Shown here piece after piece: positions 1 to 8,567 of a stretch of 64,000 nt of DNA. Source of the stretch: Bacteroidales bacterium (lineage in GTDB: Bacteria; Bacteroidota; Bacteroidia; Bacteroidales; F082). Below the pieces are notes generated by a model. It was given only the letters and a program-made list of their open reading frames with translations, was not told where the DNA came from and ran no database searches. Every line of letters starts with the position of its first letter. The first letter of the stretch is position 1. Location of the stretch: positions 110,778 to 174,777 of the forward strand of contig JAKSMU010000007.1 of the NCBI GenBank assembly GCA_024400455.1. The letters run 5' to 3'. A program made the translations under genes and the position numbers.

Positions 1-1
1 G

Positions 2-9
2 CAAAATTA
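2..9 (-). promoter_or_regulatory. -7 promoter box on the minus strand, facing out of the window
   Basis: Read on the minus strand this is TAATTTTG, an exact match to the Bacteroidota -7 consensus TAnnTTTG. It faces left, so a divergent gene probably begins just outside the window. Confidence 0.45.
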
Positions 10-81
10 CACAAAAAACAGCAATTTGAATAGAATGAACCTTTAATATAAAAATTGGGTATAATCATCAAAACTTTTTCA

Positions 82-89
82 TACCTTTG
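82..89 (+). promoter_or_regulatory. -7 promoter box of the acetylation cassette
   Basis: TACCTTTG matches TAnnTTTG. It lies upstream of the first gene of the cassette and overlaps the furthest upstream in-frame TTG (87), which rules that codon out as a start. Transcription should begin near 95. Confidence 0.7.
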
Positions 90-113
90 CCCGTTCAATT
101 CAAAGGGTTTGTT

Positions 114-1061
114 TTGATTCGTATTGCATTGAAAATAAAGTTATTACCAATTCTATTAGTGGGTTTTATAGCTCTCTTTGGCGAAGCTTGTGCAAAAAAC
201 ATTGAATCGCCGAAGGTGGCGCGTAGGCTTTCTACCCTTTCGACTAAGGAATTGCCTCTACCTTACGACAATGCTTTGGTCCCCGAAATTGATGCATATC
301 TTGCAAAGCCACTCCCATCGGTTTACCAAACTTATGAGAGTTTCATTGAATCAGAATTGCAGAAACGCAACATGCCTTTCGGTTTAAAGTTTCTTCCAGT
401 TGCATTGAGCAATATGCAAATCAAATACGAGAAAGGCGATCGTTGTGGCGTTTGGGCCATGCCGACCTTAGTTGCTTTGCGTTATGGCGTTGCGGTCAAC
501 GACGAAAAGGATGAGCGTTTCTCTGTCGAGGCGTCTACTACGGCCGCCCTTGATTATTTGATGGAACTCCATGACCAGTATCAGAACTGGTGGTTTTGCA
601 TTTTGGCTTATGCAAATAGCCCTACATCGCTTCACCATTCGTTGACGAAAAACGAAAAATGGCTAGATCTTTGGGATATTTATCATCAGTCAGCCTTGCC
701 CGATTCGAAAATCATAGCGAAGTTCATGGCTTGCTATTATGTTTATAGTTTAGATCATAGGCCAGTTGCTGCTGTAAACGTCTCTTCCGATAATGCCGCC
801 ATCAAAGATGCAGTCAGTGTGAAGAAGGACGAAAAACCCAATGAAGTGGTCCAATCTGCCTCTGGAACTGAGACCAAGGCAAAAGCCCCAGCCAAATCAG
901 AAAAGCAAAAAGTCAAATCAACTAAATATACTGTAAAGAAAGGTGACACTTTAAGCCGAATCGCTCAAAAACAGCATGTCAAAGTCAGTGATATCAAGAA
1001 ATGGAATCATCTGAAAAATGACAAGATTCGCGAAGGTCAGAAATTAATTATCAAGAAATAA
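114..1061 (+). CDS. LysM protein with a degenerate lytic-transglycosylase-like domain
   Basis: An exported peptidoglycan-associated protein. I place the start at TTG 114 because the promoter box covers the earlier TTG at 87; no ATG fits. A hydrophobic signal segment is followed by a region that aligns with the MltD/SLT goose-lysozyme-like domain (FLPVALSNM ... GVWAMPTLVALRYGV ... DERFSVEASTTAALDYL ... WWFCILAYANSP). A lysine/alanine-rich linker follows, then one C-terminal LysM (YTVKKGDTLSRIAQK) for glycan binding. In active enzymes the first motif reads LPxxES; here the Glu position is Leu, so cleavage is unlikely. It is the first gene of an operon, 3 bases before the next gene. I infer a peptidoglycan-binding scaffold or targeting factor. 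The domain assignment rests on motif alignment by eye. Confidence 0.75.
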   Translation: MIRIALKIKLLPILLVGFIALFGEACAKNIESPKVARRLSTLSTKELPLPYDNALVPEIDAYLAKPLPSVYQTYESFIESELQKRNMPFGLKFLPVALSNMQIKYEKGDRCGVWAMPTLVALRYGVAVNDEKDERFSVEASTTAALDYLMELHDQYQNWWFCILAYANSPTSLHHSLTKNEKWLDLWDIYHQSALPDSKIIAKFMACYYVYSLDHRPVAAVNVSSDNAAIKDAVSVKKDEKPNEVVQSASGTETKAKAPAKSEKQKVKSTKYTVKKGDTLSRIAQKQHVKVSDIKKWNHLKNDKIREGQKLIIKK

Positions 1062-1064
1062 ACG

Positions 1065-2579
1065 ATGAAATCATACCGCACGCTTTTATTTATTCTGGCT
1101 GTTTTTGCCTTGTTTGGCATCGGCTGGTTTTTCTTCCCGGAGGACGGCATTAAAATTGGCAATTTATCCTTGCGTTTCCCTTCGTATGCTCAGGCTAAGG
1201 CGGGTGAACAAGAGGAGGTTGATGTTGACGCAGTCCTCGAAAATGTGAGCAAAAGTTTCGAAATGACCCATTCCGAGTCATTGATTGACAGCTTGTGCTT
1301 TTTCCGCGATTATTTGACTGAAAATCCGAACCGCATCTATTTACCTGGCGATGACTATGAATATTTCGATAGTGTTTTTGCCGCGTTTGAAGGCGCCCGT
1401 TCCAAAGGAGAGATCTGCCGTGTTATCCATTATGGTGATTCTCAAATTGAGATGGACCGTATTTCGTCGGTGTTTCGTCAAAAGCTGCAAGAGTTGTTCG
1501 GTGGTTCGGGTCCAAGCATGATCCCTGCCATTCAGCCAGTGCCTACAATTTCGGTTTCACAGCGTGCATCCAATGTGTCGCGTTATGCCATCATTGGCGA
1601 TTCCACTTCACACCGCCCTTCGCATAACCGTTATGGCGTGATGACGCAATTTGGCCAGATCAATGGCGAAGGCAGCATTTCGTTCACGCAATCCAGTCAT
1701 AAGCATGCGTTCGAAAAGGTGAAGCAGATTTCGAGGGTTTCGGTGTTGCTCGGAAATAATAGCGAAGGTTTTATTGCTTCGTTGAAATGTGATACCATCG
1801 TGTGCGAAGCTAAGGTGCTTAATGCTAACGATAGTGTATCTATGGTCACATGGATTTTGCCTGCCAATGTCAAGAAGGGAACGATTTCATTTAAAGGCCG
1901 TGCCGAAATCTATGGCGTAATGCTTGACGGCAAACCTGGTGTGGCGCTGGATAATGTTTCGTTAAGAGGTTGTTCAGGCAATATATTTACCCGCATCAAT
2001 CAGGAATTGCTGAAACAGTCGTACGATATGCTTAACACCAAGATGATTATCTTGCAGTTTGGCGGCAACCGTATGCCTGGCATCAAGACCAGCAACAATA
2101 TTGCTGCCTATATGAGAGAACTTGAAAAACACGTCAGATACATCAAGGAGACAGCACCTCAGGCCACTTTCCTCTTCATCGGACCTGCCGATATGGGTAA
2201 GAGTTACAATGGCGTGATGGGCACATGGAAAGGCTTGCCTGAATTGAACGATTCGCTGCGTGCCATGGCGCTGCGAAACGACATCGCATATTGGGACATG
2301 TTCCATGTTATGGGTGGCGAAGGTTCGATGGCCCAATGGGTGAAACACAGTCCAGCCTTGGCAGGACCTGATTATGTGCATTTTACATTCACGGGCGCAC
2401 AGGAAATTGGTGCCGATTTGGCGAAATCGTTTACCACTTATTACGATTTCTACAAACTGCGTCAAAGAGTGCCGCATAAGATTGTTTCAGAATACGTAAA
2501 ACGTGAAGCTGACAATTTGCCGCCAACCTTGCGCTATCAGATTCCAACTTACCAACCTTTCAAAAAAGTGAAACAATGA
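1065..2579 (+). CDS. SGNH/GDSL-fold hydrolase, membrane-anchored (acetylation cassette)
   Basis: About 504 residues. One N-terminal hydrophobic segment should anchor the protein with its body in the periplasm. The SGNH hallmarks are present: block I GDSQIE with the nucleophilic Ser, a block III-like FGGNRMP, and a C-terminal DYVHFTFTG supplying Asp and His. Proteins of this kind next to an MBOAT act as acetyl transferases or esterases on envelope polysaccharide (AlgJ/AlgX and PatB are the known analogues). The gene overlaps the next SGNH gene by four bases (ATGA), indicating translational coupling. Its substrate cannot be read from sequence; I infer peptidoglycan or a surface glycan from the LysM neighbour. 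Confidence 0.75.
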   Translation: MKSYRTLLFILAVFALFGIGWFFFPEDGIKIGNLSLRFPSYAQAKAGEQEEVDVDAVLENVSKSFEMTHSESLIDSLCFFRDYLTENPNRIYLPGDDYEYFDSVFAAFEGARSKGEICRVIHYGDSQIEMDRISSVFRQKLQELFGGSGPSMIPAIQPVPTISVSQRASNVSRYAIIGDSTSHRPSHNRYGVMTQFGQINGEGSISFTQSSHKHAFEKVKQISRVSVLLGNNSEGFIASLKCDTIVCEAKVLNANDSVSMVTWILPANVKKGTISFKGRAEIYGVMLDGKPGVALDNVSLRGCSGNIFTRINQELLKQSYDMLNTKMIILQFGGNRMPGIKTSNNIAAYMRELEKHVRYIKETAPQATFLFIGPADMGKSYNGVMGTWKGLPELNDSLRAMALRNDIAYWDMFHVMGGEGSMAQWVKHSPALAGPDYVHFTFTGAQEIGADLAKSFTTYYDFYKLRQRVPHKIVSEYVKREADNLPPTLRYQIPTYQPFKKVKQ

Positions 2580-3841
2580 GAAGACTTTCATTAGTCATAT
2601 TATTGTTTTTCTGTGTTTTGACGGTATCAGCCCAGACAAAGCCATTGATGCGGCCGATACCAAACTATGGTTTTGCCAACTTTGAGCGTAACCACATCCA
2701 ATATCCGGGCGACAGCCTTGCCATGGAACGCTTTTTCCAGAAAATGGATTCCGTTGTGTTTATGGGACAAGGTAATCTGAACATCATGCACATTGGCGGC
2801 TCTCACGTTCAGGCCGGCGTATTCACGCAGCAGTTCCGCGACAATCTTTTGGAAATTGCTCCTGATTTGATTGGCGGACAGTATTTTGTGTTTCCTTTTT
2901 CGGCTGGCGGAACCAACAATCCGTCTCACTACATTGTGCGTTATTCGGGTGATTGGTCGTATTCGCGAAATGCTGTCTGCAAGGAAACCGACAAACGCAT
3001 GGGTTTAGCCGGAGCTGCCATTACCACAAGCGATGAGAACGCTTCGGTAAGCATCATTTCGCGTGAAAAGAAAGCTACTAACCGCTCACCACAGTTTGTA
3101 TTCAACAAGGTAACGATTCTCGGTTTTTCCGACACCGACGACACGGCTCCCATTGTGAGCATCGATGGCATCACAATACAAGGGAAATACGATGAAGATT
3201 TGTCGACATTTGCCTTCACCCTGCCGCGTCTCACCGATTCCGTTTGTATCTGTTTCGATTCCGTTCCGGGTGAATTCACCATTACGGGCATTTTGCTTGA
3301 AAACGGCATGCCAGGCATCAATGTACATGGCGTTGGGGTTAACGGTGCAAGCGTGCCTTCCTATTTGCGTTGCGATGATTTCGAGCGTGACCTTGAACTG
3401 ATCAAGCCCGACCTGATTATATTCGGCATTGGCATCAACGATGCAACGGAAAAGAATTTCACCAAGGAAGGTTTCAAAAGCAATTACGCCCAGCTGATTG
3501 AAATCATGCAGCGCGTCAATCCCGATTGTGCCTTGCTTTTCATGAGTAATAACGACAGCTTTAAGAAATTGAAGAAGAACAAATATCAAGTGAACACCAA
3601 CGGCTTGCTCGTTGAGATTGCGGTCAACGAGATGGGAAAGAAATACAATGCCGCCGTTTGGGATCAGTTCGACATTATGGGAGGATTGAAATCCATGCAG
3701 CAATGGCAAGATGAAGGTCTGGCTCAGAAAGACAAGGTGCATTTTACAACCTCCGGTTATGAATTGATGGGCGACTTGCTCTATAATGCTTTTATTGAAA
3801 AATACATGAACCACCTTCGCTCACACGCAAAGAAGAATTGA
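2576..3841 (+). CDS. SGNH/GDSL-fold hydrolase, secreted (acetylation cassette)
   Basis: A second SGNH protein of 421 residues with a cleavable signal peptide (MRRLSLVILLFF ... VSAQ). The nucleophile motif is GGSHVQ, block III is GIGINDAT, and the Asp-His pair is in DKVHFTTSG, so the catalytic set looks complete. It differs from its upstream neighbour in size and spacing, but both share the closing pattern VHFT-[FT]-[ST]-G, suggesting an old duplication. It starts inside the stop of the previous gene and is followed after one base by the MBOAT gene. Paired SGNH proteins with an MBOAT suggest acetyl transfer from the membrane channel to a periplasmic glycan. Confidence 0.78.
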   Translation: MRRLSLVILLFFCVLTVSAQTKPLMRPIPNYGFANFERNHIQYPGDSLAMERFFQKMDSVVFMGQGNLNIMHIGGSHVQAGVFTQQFRDNLLEIAPDLIGGQYFVFPFSAGGTNNPSHYIVRYSGDWSYSRNAVCKETDKRMGLAGAAITTSDENASVSIISREKKATNRSPQFVFNKVTILGFSDTDDTAPIVSIDGITIQGKYDEDLSTFAFTLPRLTDSVCICFDSVPGEFTITGILLENGMPGINVHGVGVNGASVPSYLRCDDFERDLELIKPDLIIFGIGINDATEKNFTKEGFKSNYAQLIEIMQRVNPDCALLFMSNNDSFKKLKKNKYQVNTNGLLVEIAVNEMGKKYNAAVWDQFDIMGGLKSMQQWQDEGLAQKDKVHFTTSGYELMGDLLYNAFIEKYMNHLRSHAKKN

Positions 3842-3842
3842 T

Positions 3843-5708
3843 ATGTTGACATTCCCTGACATAGCGCTCGATTTCTTTCAAAAGCTGTTCTCCTTCGACG
3901 CCGAACATCCTTTGCTGTTCACGCAGTTCTATTTTTGGGCATTCTTTGCCATCGTGTTTGCGATATTCTGCCTTTTCAAGAACAAGACCTTGCTCCGAAA
4001 CAGTTTCCTGTTCTTTGTCAGCCTTTTCTTCTATTACAAGACCAGCGGCCTGTTCACGCTGATTCTGATTTTCACGGTCATCTATAATTTCTTTGCCGGA
4101 AAATGGATCTATTCGCGGAAGAAGGACTGGAGCCGAAATGCTGTTTTGGCCATCAGCATTATCGTCAACTTGCTGACTTTGTGTTATTTTAAGTATGCCT
4201 ATTTCTTCACCGATGTGGTGAACAACATATTCGGGACTCATTTTGCAGTCTTCGATGTTTTCTCGTGGATTGGCAACGAAATCACGAACAGCAACCGCTT
4301 CAATGTCGATGCCATTTTGCTGCCTGTGGGCATTTCGTTCTTCACTTTCCAGGCCATTAGTTATGTGATGGACGTCTACCGCAAACGCATCGAACCGGTG
4401 AAGAATATCCTCGATTTCGGCTTCTATATCAGTTTCTTCCCGCAGCTGGTGGCCGGTCCAATCGTGAGGGCCAACGAGTTCATTCCGCAACTGCACAAGA
4501 AGTATTTCCTGAGTCGCACGCAGTTTGGCATCGCCGTCTTTTGGATTATGAACGGCTTGGTGAAGAAAATCGTGCTGAGCGACTACATCGCCATCAATTT
4601 CATCGACCGCGTATTTGAAAATCCGTTGCTATATTCTGGTTTTGAGAACCTCACGGCATTGTTCGGTTATTCCCTCCAAGTCTATGCCGACTTCTCAGGC
4701 TATACCGACATCGCCATCGGCGTTGCCATGCTGATGGGTTTCTATCTGCCGAAAAACTTCAATTCGCCTTACAAAGCCAAAAATCCAGGCGAGTTTTGGA
4801 AACGCTGGCATATTTCACTTTCCAAATGGTTGCAGGATTATCTCTACATTCCGCTGGGCGGCAACCGCAATGCTTCATTCGGCACTTACGCCTGCATTTT
4901 CTCCATAGCAGCCATTGGGACAATCCTTTCGGGAAGCCTTTGGGTAGCGGCCATTGTCTTGCTTCTTACGGGAATCATCGGCATTGTGGCGATTGAAAAA
5001 CCCGAAAAACGCCGCAAAATCACGACCAACCTCAACTCGATGGATACCATGCTGTTAGGCGGCCTTTGGCACGGCGCAAGCTGGAATTTCATGATTTGGG
5101 GTGGCTTGAATGGCATCGGCATGATTGTCTACAAGTTCTGGAAAGACTGGACGGTTTACACACGCACTTTGGTCGTCTTCATGCTGACGCTTGTGCTTGG
5201 TGCGCTATGCTATTATGTGCCACGGCCGGTGTTCAACATGTTCTTCGTCTGGATTGCCATCATTTTCATTGGCAACTTTATCCGAATGATTTACAATCTG
5301 TTGCATGGCAAAAAGACGATGCAGTGGTTGCAAGATGCCTGGGCAATTTTCCAGACCTTCACTTTCATCACCTTTACGCGACTGTTTTTCCGTTCGGGTT
5401 CGAACCTCGACCCAGCCGAAGCCAACGAAACGGCTTGGAACACAGCCAAAAACATGGTCAACCAGATTGGAAGCCACTGGAATTTGAAAGTCATTCCCGA
5501 CATTGCCTACAATTACCGTTACGTTTTCGGCCTCATTATCTTAGGCATGATTATCCACTGGTTGCCCGAAAACTTCAAGCGCCGCTACCGCATTTGGTTT
5601 GCCAAGATGCCAATCCCGCTGATGATTTTCGTCGTCGCTCTGATTGTGTTCGTCATCTATCAGTTCATTACCGCTGATTTGCAATCGTTTATTTATTTCC
5701 AATTTTAA
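3843..5708 (+). CDS. MBOAT family membrane O-acyltransferase (AlgI/PatA-like)
   Basis: A polytopic membrane protein of 621 residues with many hydrophobic helices. It carries the MBOAT signatures FWKRWHISLSKWLQDYLYIPLGG and GGLWHGASWNF; the His in the latter is the expected catalytic residue. It should move an acetyl group from the cytoplasm across the membrane to the SGNH partners. It is longer than a typical AlgI of roughly 480 residues, with an inserted hydrophobic stretch plus basic loop before the catalytic His and an extended C-terminal membrane region. It is the last gene of the cassette, and a dispersed palindrome lies 17 bases after its stop. Confidence 0.88.
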   Translation: MLTFPDIALDFFQKLFSFDAEHPLLFTQFYFWAFFAIVFAIFCLFKNKTLLRNSFLFFVSLFFYYKTSGLFTLILIFTVIYNFFAGKWIYSRKKDWSRNAVLAISIIVNLLTLCYFKYAYFFTDVVNNIFGTHFAVFDVFSWIGNEITNSNRFNVDAILLPVGISFFTFQAISYVMDVYRKRIEPVKNILDFGFYISFFPQLVAGPIVRANEFIPQLHKKYFLSRTQFGIAVFWIMNGLVKKIVLSDYIAINFIDRVFENPLLYSGFENLTALFGYSLQVYADFSGYTDIAIGVAMLMGFYLPKNFNSPYKAKNPGEFWKRWHISLSKWLQDYLYIPLGGNRNASFGTYACIFSIAAIGTILSGSLWVAAIVLLLTGIIGIVAIEKPEKRRKITTNLNSMDTMLLGGLWHGASWNFMIWGGLNGIGMIVYKFWKDWTVYTRTLVVFMLTLVLGALCYYVPRPVFNMFFVWIAIIFIGNFIRMIYNLLHGKKTMQWLQDAWAIFQTFTFITFTRLFFRSGSNLDPAEANETAWNTAKNMVNQIGSHWNLKVIPDIAYNYRYVFGLIILGMIIHWLPENFKRRYRIWFAKMPIPLMIFVVALIVFVIYQFITADLQSFIYFQF

Positions 5709-5725
5709 ATATTGTGGATTGTCCA

Positions 5726-5755
5726 TGTAGAGACGTTGCGCGCAACGTCTTTACA
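5726..5755. repeat. GTAGAGACG-type dispersed palindrome, copy 1
   Basis: A 30-bp near-perfect palindrome with 15-base arms centred on GCGCGC, carrying the core GTAGAGACGTTGC. The same family recurs at 61998-62023 and 62040-62065. It follows the MBOAT stop and could fold as a stem-loop in the transcript. Confidence 0.8.
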
Positions 5756-5787
5756 GCCCAAATTTTGTGACATGTCAACTAATTTTT

Positions 5788-5840
5788 ATAAAACTCTATG
5801 GAAAAATCATAAAATTTTAGATTTTTTCCCAGAGTTTTAT
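5788..5840. promoter_or_regulatory. Long imperfect palindrome upstream of the AAA_14 ATPase gene
   Basis: Two 21-base arms (5788-5808 and 5820-5840) are inverted repeats with three mismatches around an 11-base AT-only spacer. The left arm contains ACTCTATGGAAAAATC. It ends ten bases before the -7 box at 5851, so it covers the -33 region. A diverged copy with the same arm and spacer design follows the gene at 7174-7230. It could be an operator or the edge of a mobile cassette. Confidence 0.75.
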
Positions 5841-5850
5841 CAGAAAGATG

Positions 5851-5858
5851 TATTTTTG
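5851..5858 (+). promoter_or_regulatory. -7 promoter box of the AAA_14 ATPase gene
   Basis: TATTTTTG matches TAnnTTTG and lies 17 bases before the ATG at 5876, directly after the upstream palindrome. Confidence 0.7.
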
Positions 5859-5875
5859 CATGAAAATTCATCGTT

Positions 5876-7180
5876 ATGGAAAGAAAAGCAATGTCGGCAT
5901 TAATGGCTTGGAAAGACAAGCCGAACCATATGCCGCTTATCTTGAATGGAGCCAGACAAGTAGGAAAAACGTATCTTTTGCGTGAATTTGGCGCAAAGTG
6001 TTTCGAAAACACCATTTATGTCCATTTGGAAAACCAGGTGGCAGTTTCCGCATTTTTTGAAGGCGATTTGACTTCAATACGGATTCTGAAATATTTGGAA
6101 GCCGTTTATAATCAGCCGATTGTCGCGGGAAAAACCTTGATTATCTTTGATGAAATACAATGCAGCGAACGTGCTTTGATGGCTTTGAAGACTTTCTGCG
6201 AAGAAGCTCCCGAATATCATGTGGCGGCGGCTGGAAGTCTGCTTGGTGTGGCCGTCAATCGTGAAAAATATTCTTTCCCGGTCGGAAAGGTGGATGAAAT
6301 CAGTTTGTTTCCGCTTGATTTTGAGGAGTTTCTGTGGGCAATGGGAAAACGGTTTTTCTCAGAGGAGATAAGGGCGCATTATGCTGAAAACCAGCCTTTT
6401 CCTGACCCAATTCATCAGATGCTAACGGAATTGTACCGTCATTATCTGATTACGGGAGGAATGCCTGCGGTTGTAAAACAATTTACTGAAAATCAAAGTT
6501 TTATTGACGTCGCTGATATTCAAGGACGCATTCTTAACGAGTATCTGGCTGATATGGCGAAATATGCCACGGCATCGACGTCGGTCAGGATTAGAGCCTG
6601 CTACAATTCCATTCCGGCACAGTTGGCCAAGGAAAACACCAAGTTTCAGTACAAAGTAGTGCAACGCGGCGGCAGCGCGACCATTTTCGGCGAATCCATC
6701 GATTGGCTGGAATCGGCAGGCATCGTGCTGAAATGCCAAAAGACCAACCACGGACACATGCCCATTGCGGCCTACGCCGAACTTTCCGACTTTAAACTTT
6801 ACATGGCCGACACAGGCCTTTTGACCATGAAATCGGGGCTTGCCTACCAGACTATCCTTTCGACCATCGAACAGGACAATGCCTTTATGGGCGCTTTGGC
6901 TGAAAACTATGTGGCACAGCAGTTTGCCGCCAACCACATTCCGCTTTTCTATTGGAAAAACGACAACACCGCCGAAGTTGATTTCGTGCTGCAATCGGGC
7001 ACTGACATTATTCCTGTGGAAGTGAAAAAAGGCAAGCGCAACAAGTCCATCAGCATGAACATCTTTGCCCAAAAATACGGCTCGCCTTATTCCATCAGAA
7101 TTTCGCAGAAGCATTTTGGCTTCGACAACAAAATAAAATCAGTGCCGCTTTATGCGGCTTTCTGTGTTGGAAATGATTAA
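5876..7180 (+). CDS. AAA_14 ATPase with C-terminal DUF4143 nuclease-like domain
   Basis: A 434-residue protein of a family that is greatly expanded in Bacteroidota but has no settled role. The N-terminal AAA+ domain has Walker A GARQVGKT and Walker B IIFDEIQ, followed by an arginine-rich middle region. The C-terminal DUF4143 domain carries EVDFVLQ ... VEVKK, the acidic/ExK layout of the PD-(D/E)XK nuclease fold. It is transcribed alone from the promoter at 5851. Long palindromes of matching design flank it (5788-5840, 7174-7230), and the downstream one includes its stop codon. This suggests self-regulation or a self-contained mobile unit. The ATPase assignment is firm; the function is unknown. 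Confidence 0.85.
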   Translation: MERKAMSALMAWKDKPNHMPLILNGARQVGKTYLLREFGAKCFENTIYVHLENQVAVSAFFEGDLTSIRILKYLEAVYNQPIVAGKTLIIFDEIQCSERALMALKTFCEEAPEYHVAAAGSLLGVAVNREKYSFPVGKVDEISLFPLDFEEFLWAMGKRFFSEEIRAHYAENQPFPDPIHQMLTELYRHYLITGGMPAVVKQFTENQSFIDVADIQGRILNEYLADMAKYATASTSVRIRACYNSIPAQLAKENTKFQYKVVQRGGSATIFGESIDWLESAGIVLKCQKTNHGHMPIAAYAELSDFKLYMADTGLLTMKSGLAYQTILSTIEQDNAFMGALAENYVAQQFAANHIPLFYWKNDNTAEVDFVLQSGTDIIPVEVKKGKRNKSISMNIFAQKYGSPYSIRISQKHFGFDNKIKSVPLYAAFCVGND

Positions 7181-7230
7181 ACTCTAAGAAAAAATCATAT
7201 ATTTTTAGATTTTTCCATAGAGTTTAATCA
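7174..7230. promoter_or_regulatory. Long imperfect palindrome downstream of the AAA_14 ATPase gene
   Basis: Arms of 23 bases (7174-7196 and 7208-7230) match as inverted repeats with two mismatches around an 11-base AT-only spacer. The left arm includes the ATPase stop codon. It shares the ACTCT ... AAAAATC arms and spacer length with 5788-5840. It lies 64 bases before the -7 box of the omega-amidase gene, so it could affect either gene. Confidence 0.75.
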
Positions 7231-7294
7231 GAAAAACATTTTGTGGACAAATTATTTGTTCTTGCAAAAATCAAACTCCTATCAAATAAAAGTC

Positions 7295-7302
7295 TAATTT
7301 TG
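7295..7302 (+). promoter_or_regulatory. -7 promoter box of the omega-amidase gene
   Basis: TAATTTTG matches TAnnTTTG. It sits 21 bases before ATG 7324 and excludes the longer reading frame that starts at 7243. Confidence 0.65.
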
Positions 7303-7323
7303 CACATCAATGATTTTAAAGAT

Positions 7324-8115
7324 ATGACCGACCTCAACATCGCCTACATACAGACCGACCTCCGCTGGGAGGACAAGGCCGCAAACCTTGAAAACTTCTC
7401 CAATCTGCTCGACAAAGTGCAGCCAGGCACCGACCTGATTTTGCTACCTGAGACTTTCACCACGGCTTTTCCCGTCGACCCACGGCAATTTGCCGAGCTT
7501 CTTGATGGCGAAACGATGAATTGGCTGCGCAGCAAAGCGAAGGAGAAAAACGCTGTGGTTTGCGGCACACTTTTGCTGGAAATCGACCACACCTATTATA
7601 ATAGTCTCGTCTGGATGCGCCCCGACGGTAGTTATGAACTCTATCACAAAAGGCATCCTTTCAGCATTGGCGGCGAAAACAATCTGGTGAAAAAGGGCGA
7701 AAATCAGTTGACGGTTGAATTGAAAGGTTGGCGCATCCGCCCTATGGTGTGCTACGATGTGCGTTTCCCCGTTTGGGCACGCAACCGCTACGAAAACGGA
7801 CAATATGAATACGATTTGGCTTTCTATCTGGCCAATTTCCCCGATTCAAGGATGATTGTGTGGAACGGACTTTTGGTGGCGCGTGCCATCGAAAACCAAT
7901 CATATATAATAGGTGTGAACCGCATCGGCGACGACCCGAACGGCTTGCATTACAGCGGCGAATCGCAGGTGGTGAACGCCCGCGGCGAAGTCATATCGAA
8001 AATTGAACCCTATCAGGAAGGTGTGGCGCATTGCACATTGAATGCTGAAAAATTGACACATTTCCGCGAAAAATTCCCGTTGGGACCCGATTGGGACACT
8101 TACACGGTTCAATAA
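7324..8115 (+). CDS. Omega-amidase / nitrilase-family amidohydrolase (YafV-like)
   Basis: A cytoplasmic carbon-nitrogen hydrolase of 263 residues. The start at ATG 7324 is chosen over TTG 7243 because the promoter box lies between them. The catalytic triad is visible: Glu in LLPETFTT, Lys in YHKRHPF, Cys in RPMVCYDVRFP. The motif context GGENNL and PVWARNR resembles YafV/NIT2 omega-amidases, which remove the toxic transamination products alpha-ketoglutaramate and alpha-ketosuccinamate. The tadA gene follows after eight bases and is probably co-transcribed. Confidence 0.88.
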   Translation: MTDLNIAYIQTDLRWEDKAANLENFSNLLDKVQPGTDLILLPETFTTAFPVDPRQFAELLDGETMNWLRSKAKEKNAVVCGTLLLEIDHTYYNSLVWMRPDGSYELYHKRHPFSIGGENNLVKKGENQLTVELKGWRIRPMVCYDVRFPVWARNRYENGQYEYDLAFYLANFPDSRMIVWNGLLVARAIENQSYIIGVNRIGDDPNGLHYSGESQVVNARGEVISKIEPYQEGVAHCTLNAEKLTHFREKFPLGPDWDTYTVQ

Positions 8116-8123
8116 TCAAAGCC

Positions 8124-8567
8124 ATGACACTGAGCGTCTTTTCTGATGAGTATTTCATGAAGCAGGCTTATCACGAAGCCGAACTTGCCCTCGAAGCAGG
8201 CGAAATTCCCATTGGTGCCGTGGTGGTGTGCAACAACAAAATCATTGCCCGCACACACAACCAGACCGAAATGCTGAACGATGTGACGGCTCATGCCGAA
8301 ATGCTGGCCGTTACTGCCGCATCGAATGCACTTGGCGCCAAATATCTTGACGAATGTACGGTTTTCGTCACCCTTGAGCCTTGCCCGATGTGCGCCAGCG
8401 CCATGGAACATGCTCATGTCGGTCGCGTGGTTTGGGCCGCCGATGACCCGAAAAACGGTTTCCAGCGTTTCGGCAACATGCTGCATCCGAAAACCAAGAT
8501 CCAGACAGGTATTTTGCACGATGAATGTCTCTCATTATTGACGGATTTCTTCAAGAAAAAAAGATAA
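8124..8567 (+). CDS. tadA: tRNA-specific adenosine deaminase TadA
   Basis: A zinc-dependent deaminase of 147 residues that converts A34 to inosine in the tRNA-Arg(ACG) anticodon. The zinc motifs are HAEMLAV (His ligand and catalytic Glu) and PCPMCASAM (two Cys ligands). EIPIGAVVV near the N-terminus is typical of the family. I choose ATG 8124, eight bases after the omega-amidase stop, rather than the in-frame codon at 8091 inside that gene. A guanine or cytosine deaminase of the same fold is a less likely alternative, because the motif set fits TadA best. Confidence 0.88.
   Translation: MTLSVFSDEYFMKQAYHEAELALEAGEIPIGAVVVCNNKIIARTHNQTEMLNDVTAHAEMLAVTAASNALGAKYLDECTVFVTLEPCPMCASAMEHAHVGRVVWAADDPKNGFQRFGNMLHPKTKIQTGILHDECLSLLTDFFKKKR

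Noticed and set aside
3086..4496. Two long minus-strand frames opposite the SGNH and MBOAT genes
   Set aside because: Both are shadows of certain genes on the plus strand with no motif of their own.
5788..7230. The ATPase region as a complete insertion sequence
   Set aside because: No transposase motif is present and I find no target-site duplication; the palindromes are each self-complementary rather than one inverted pair.
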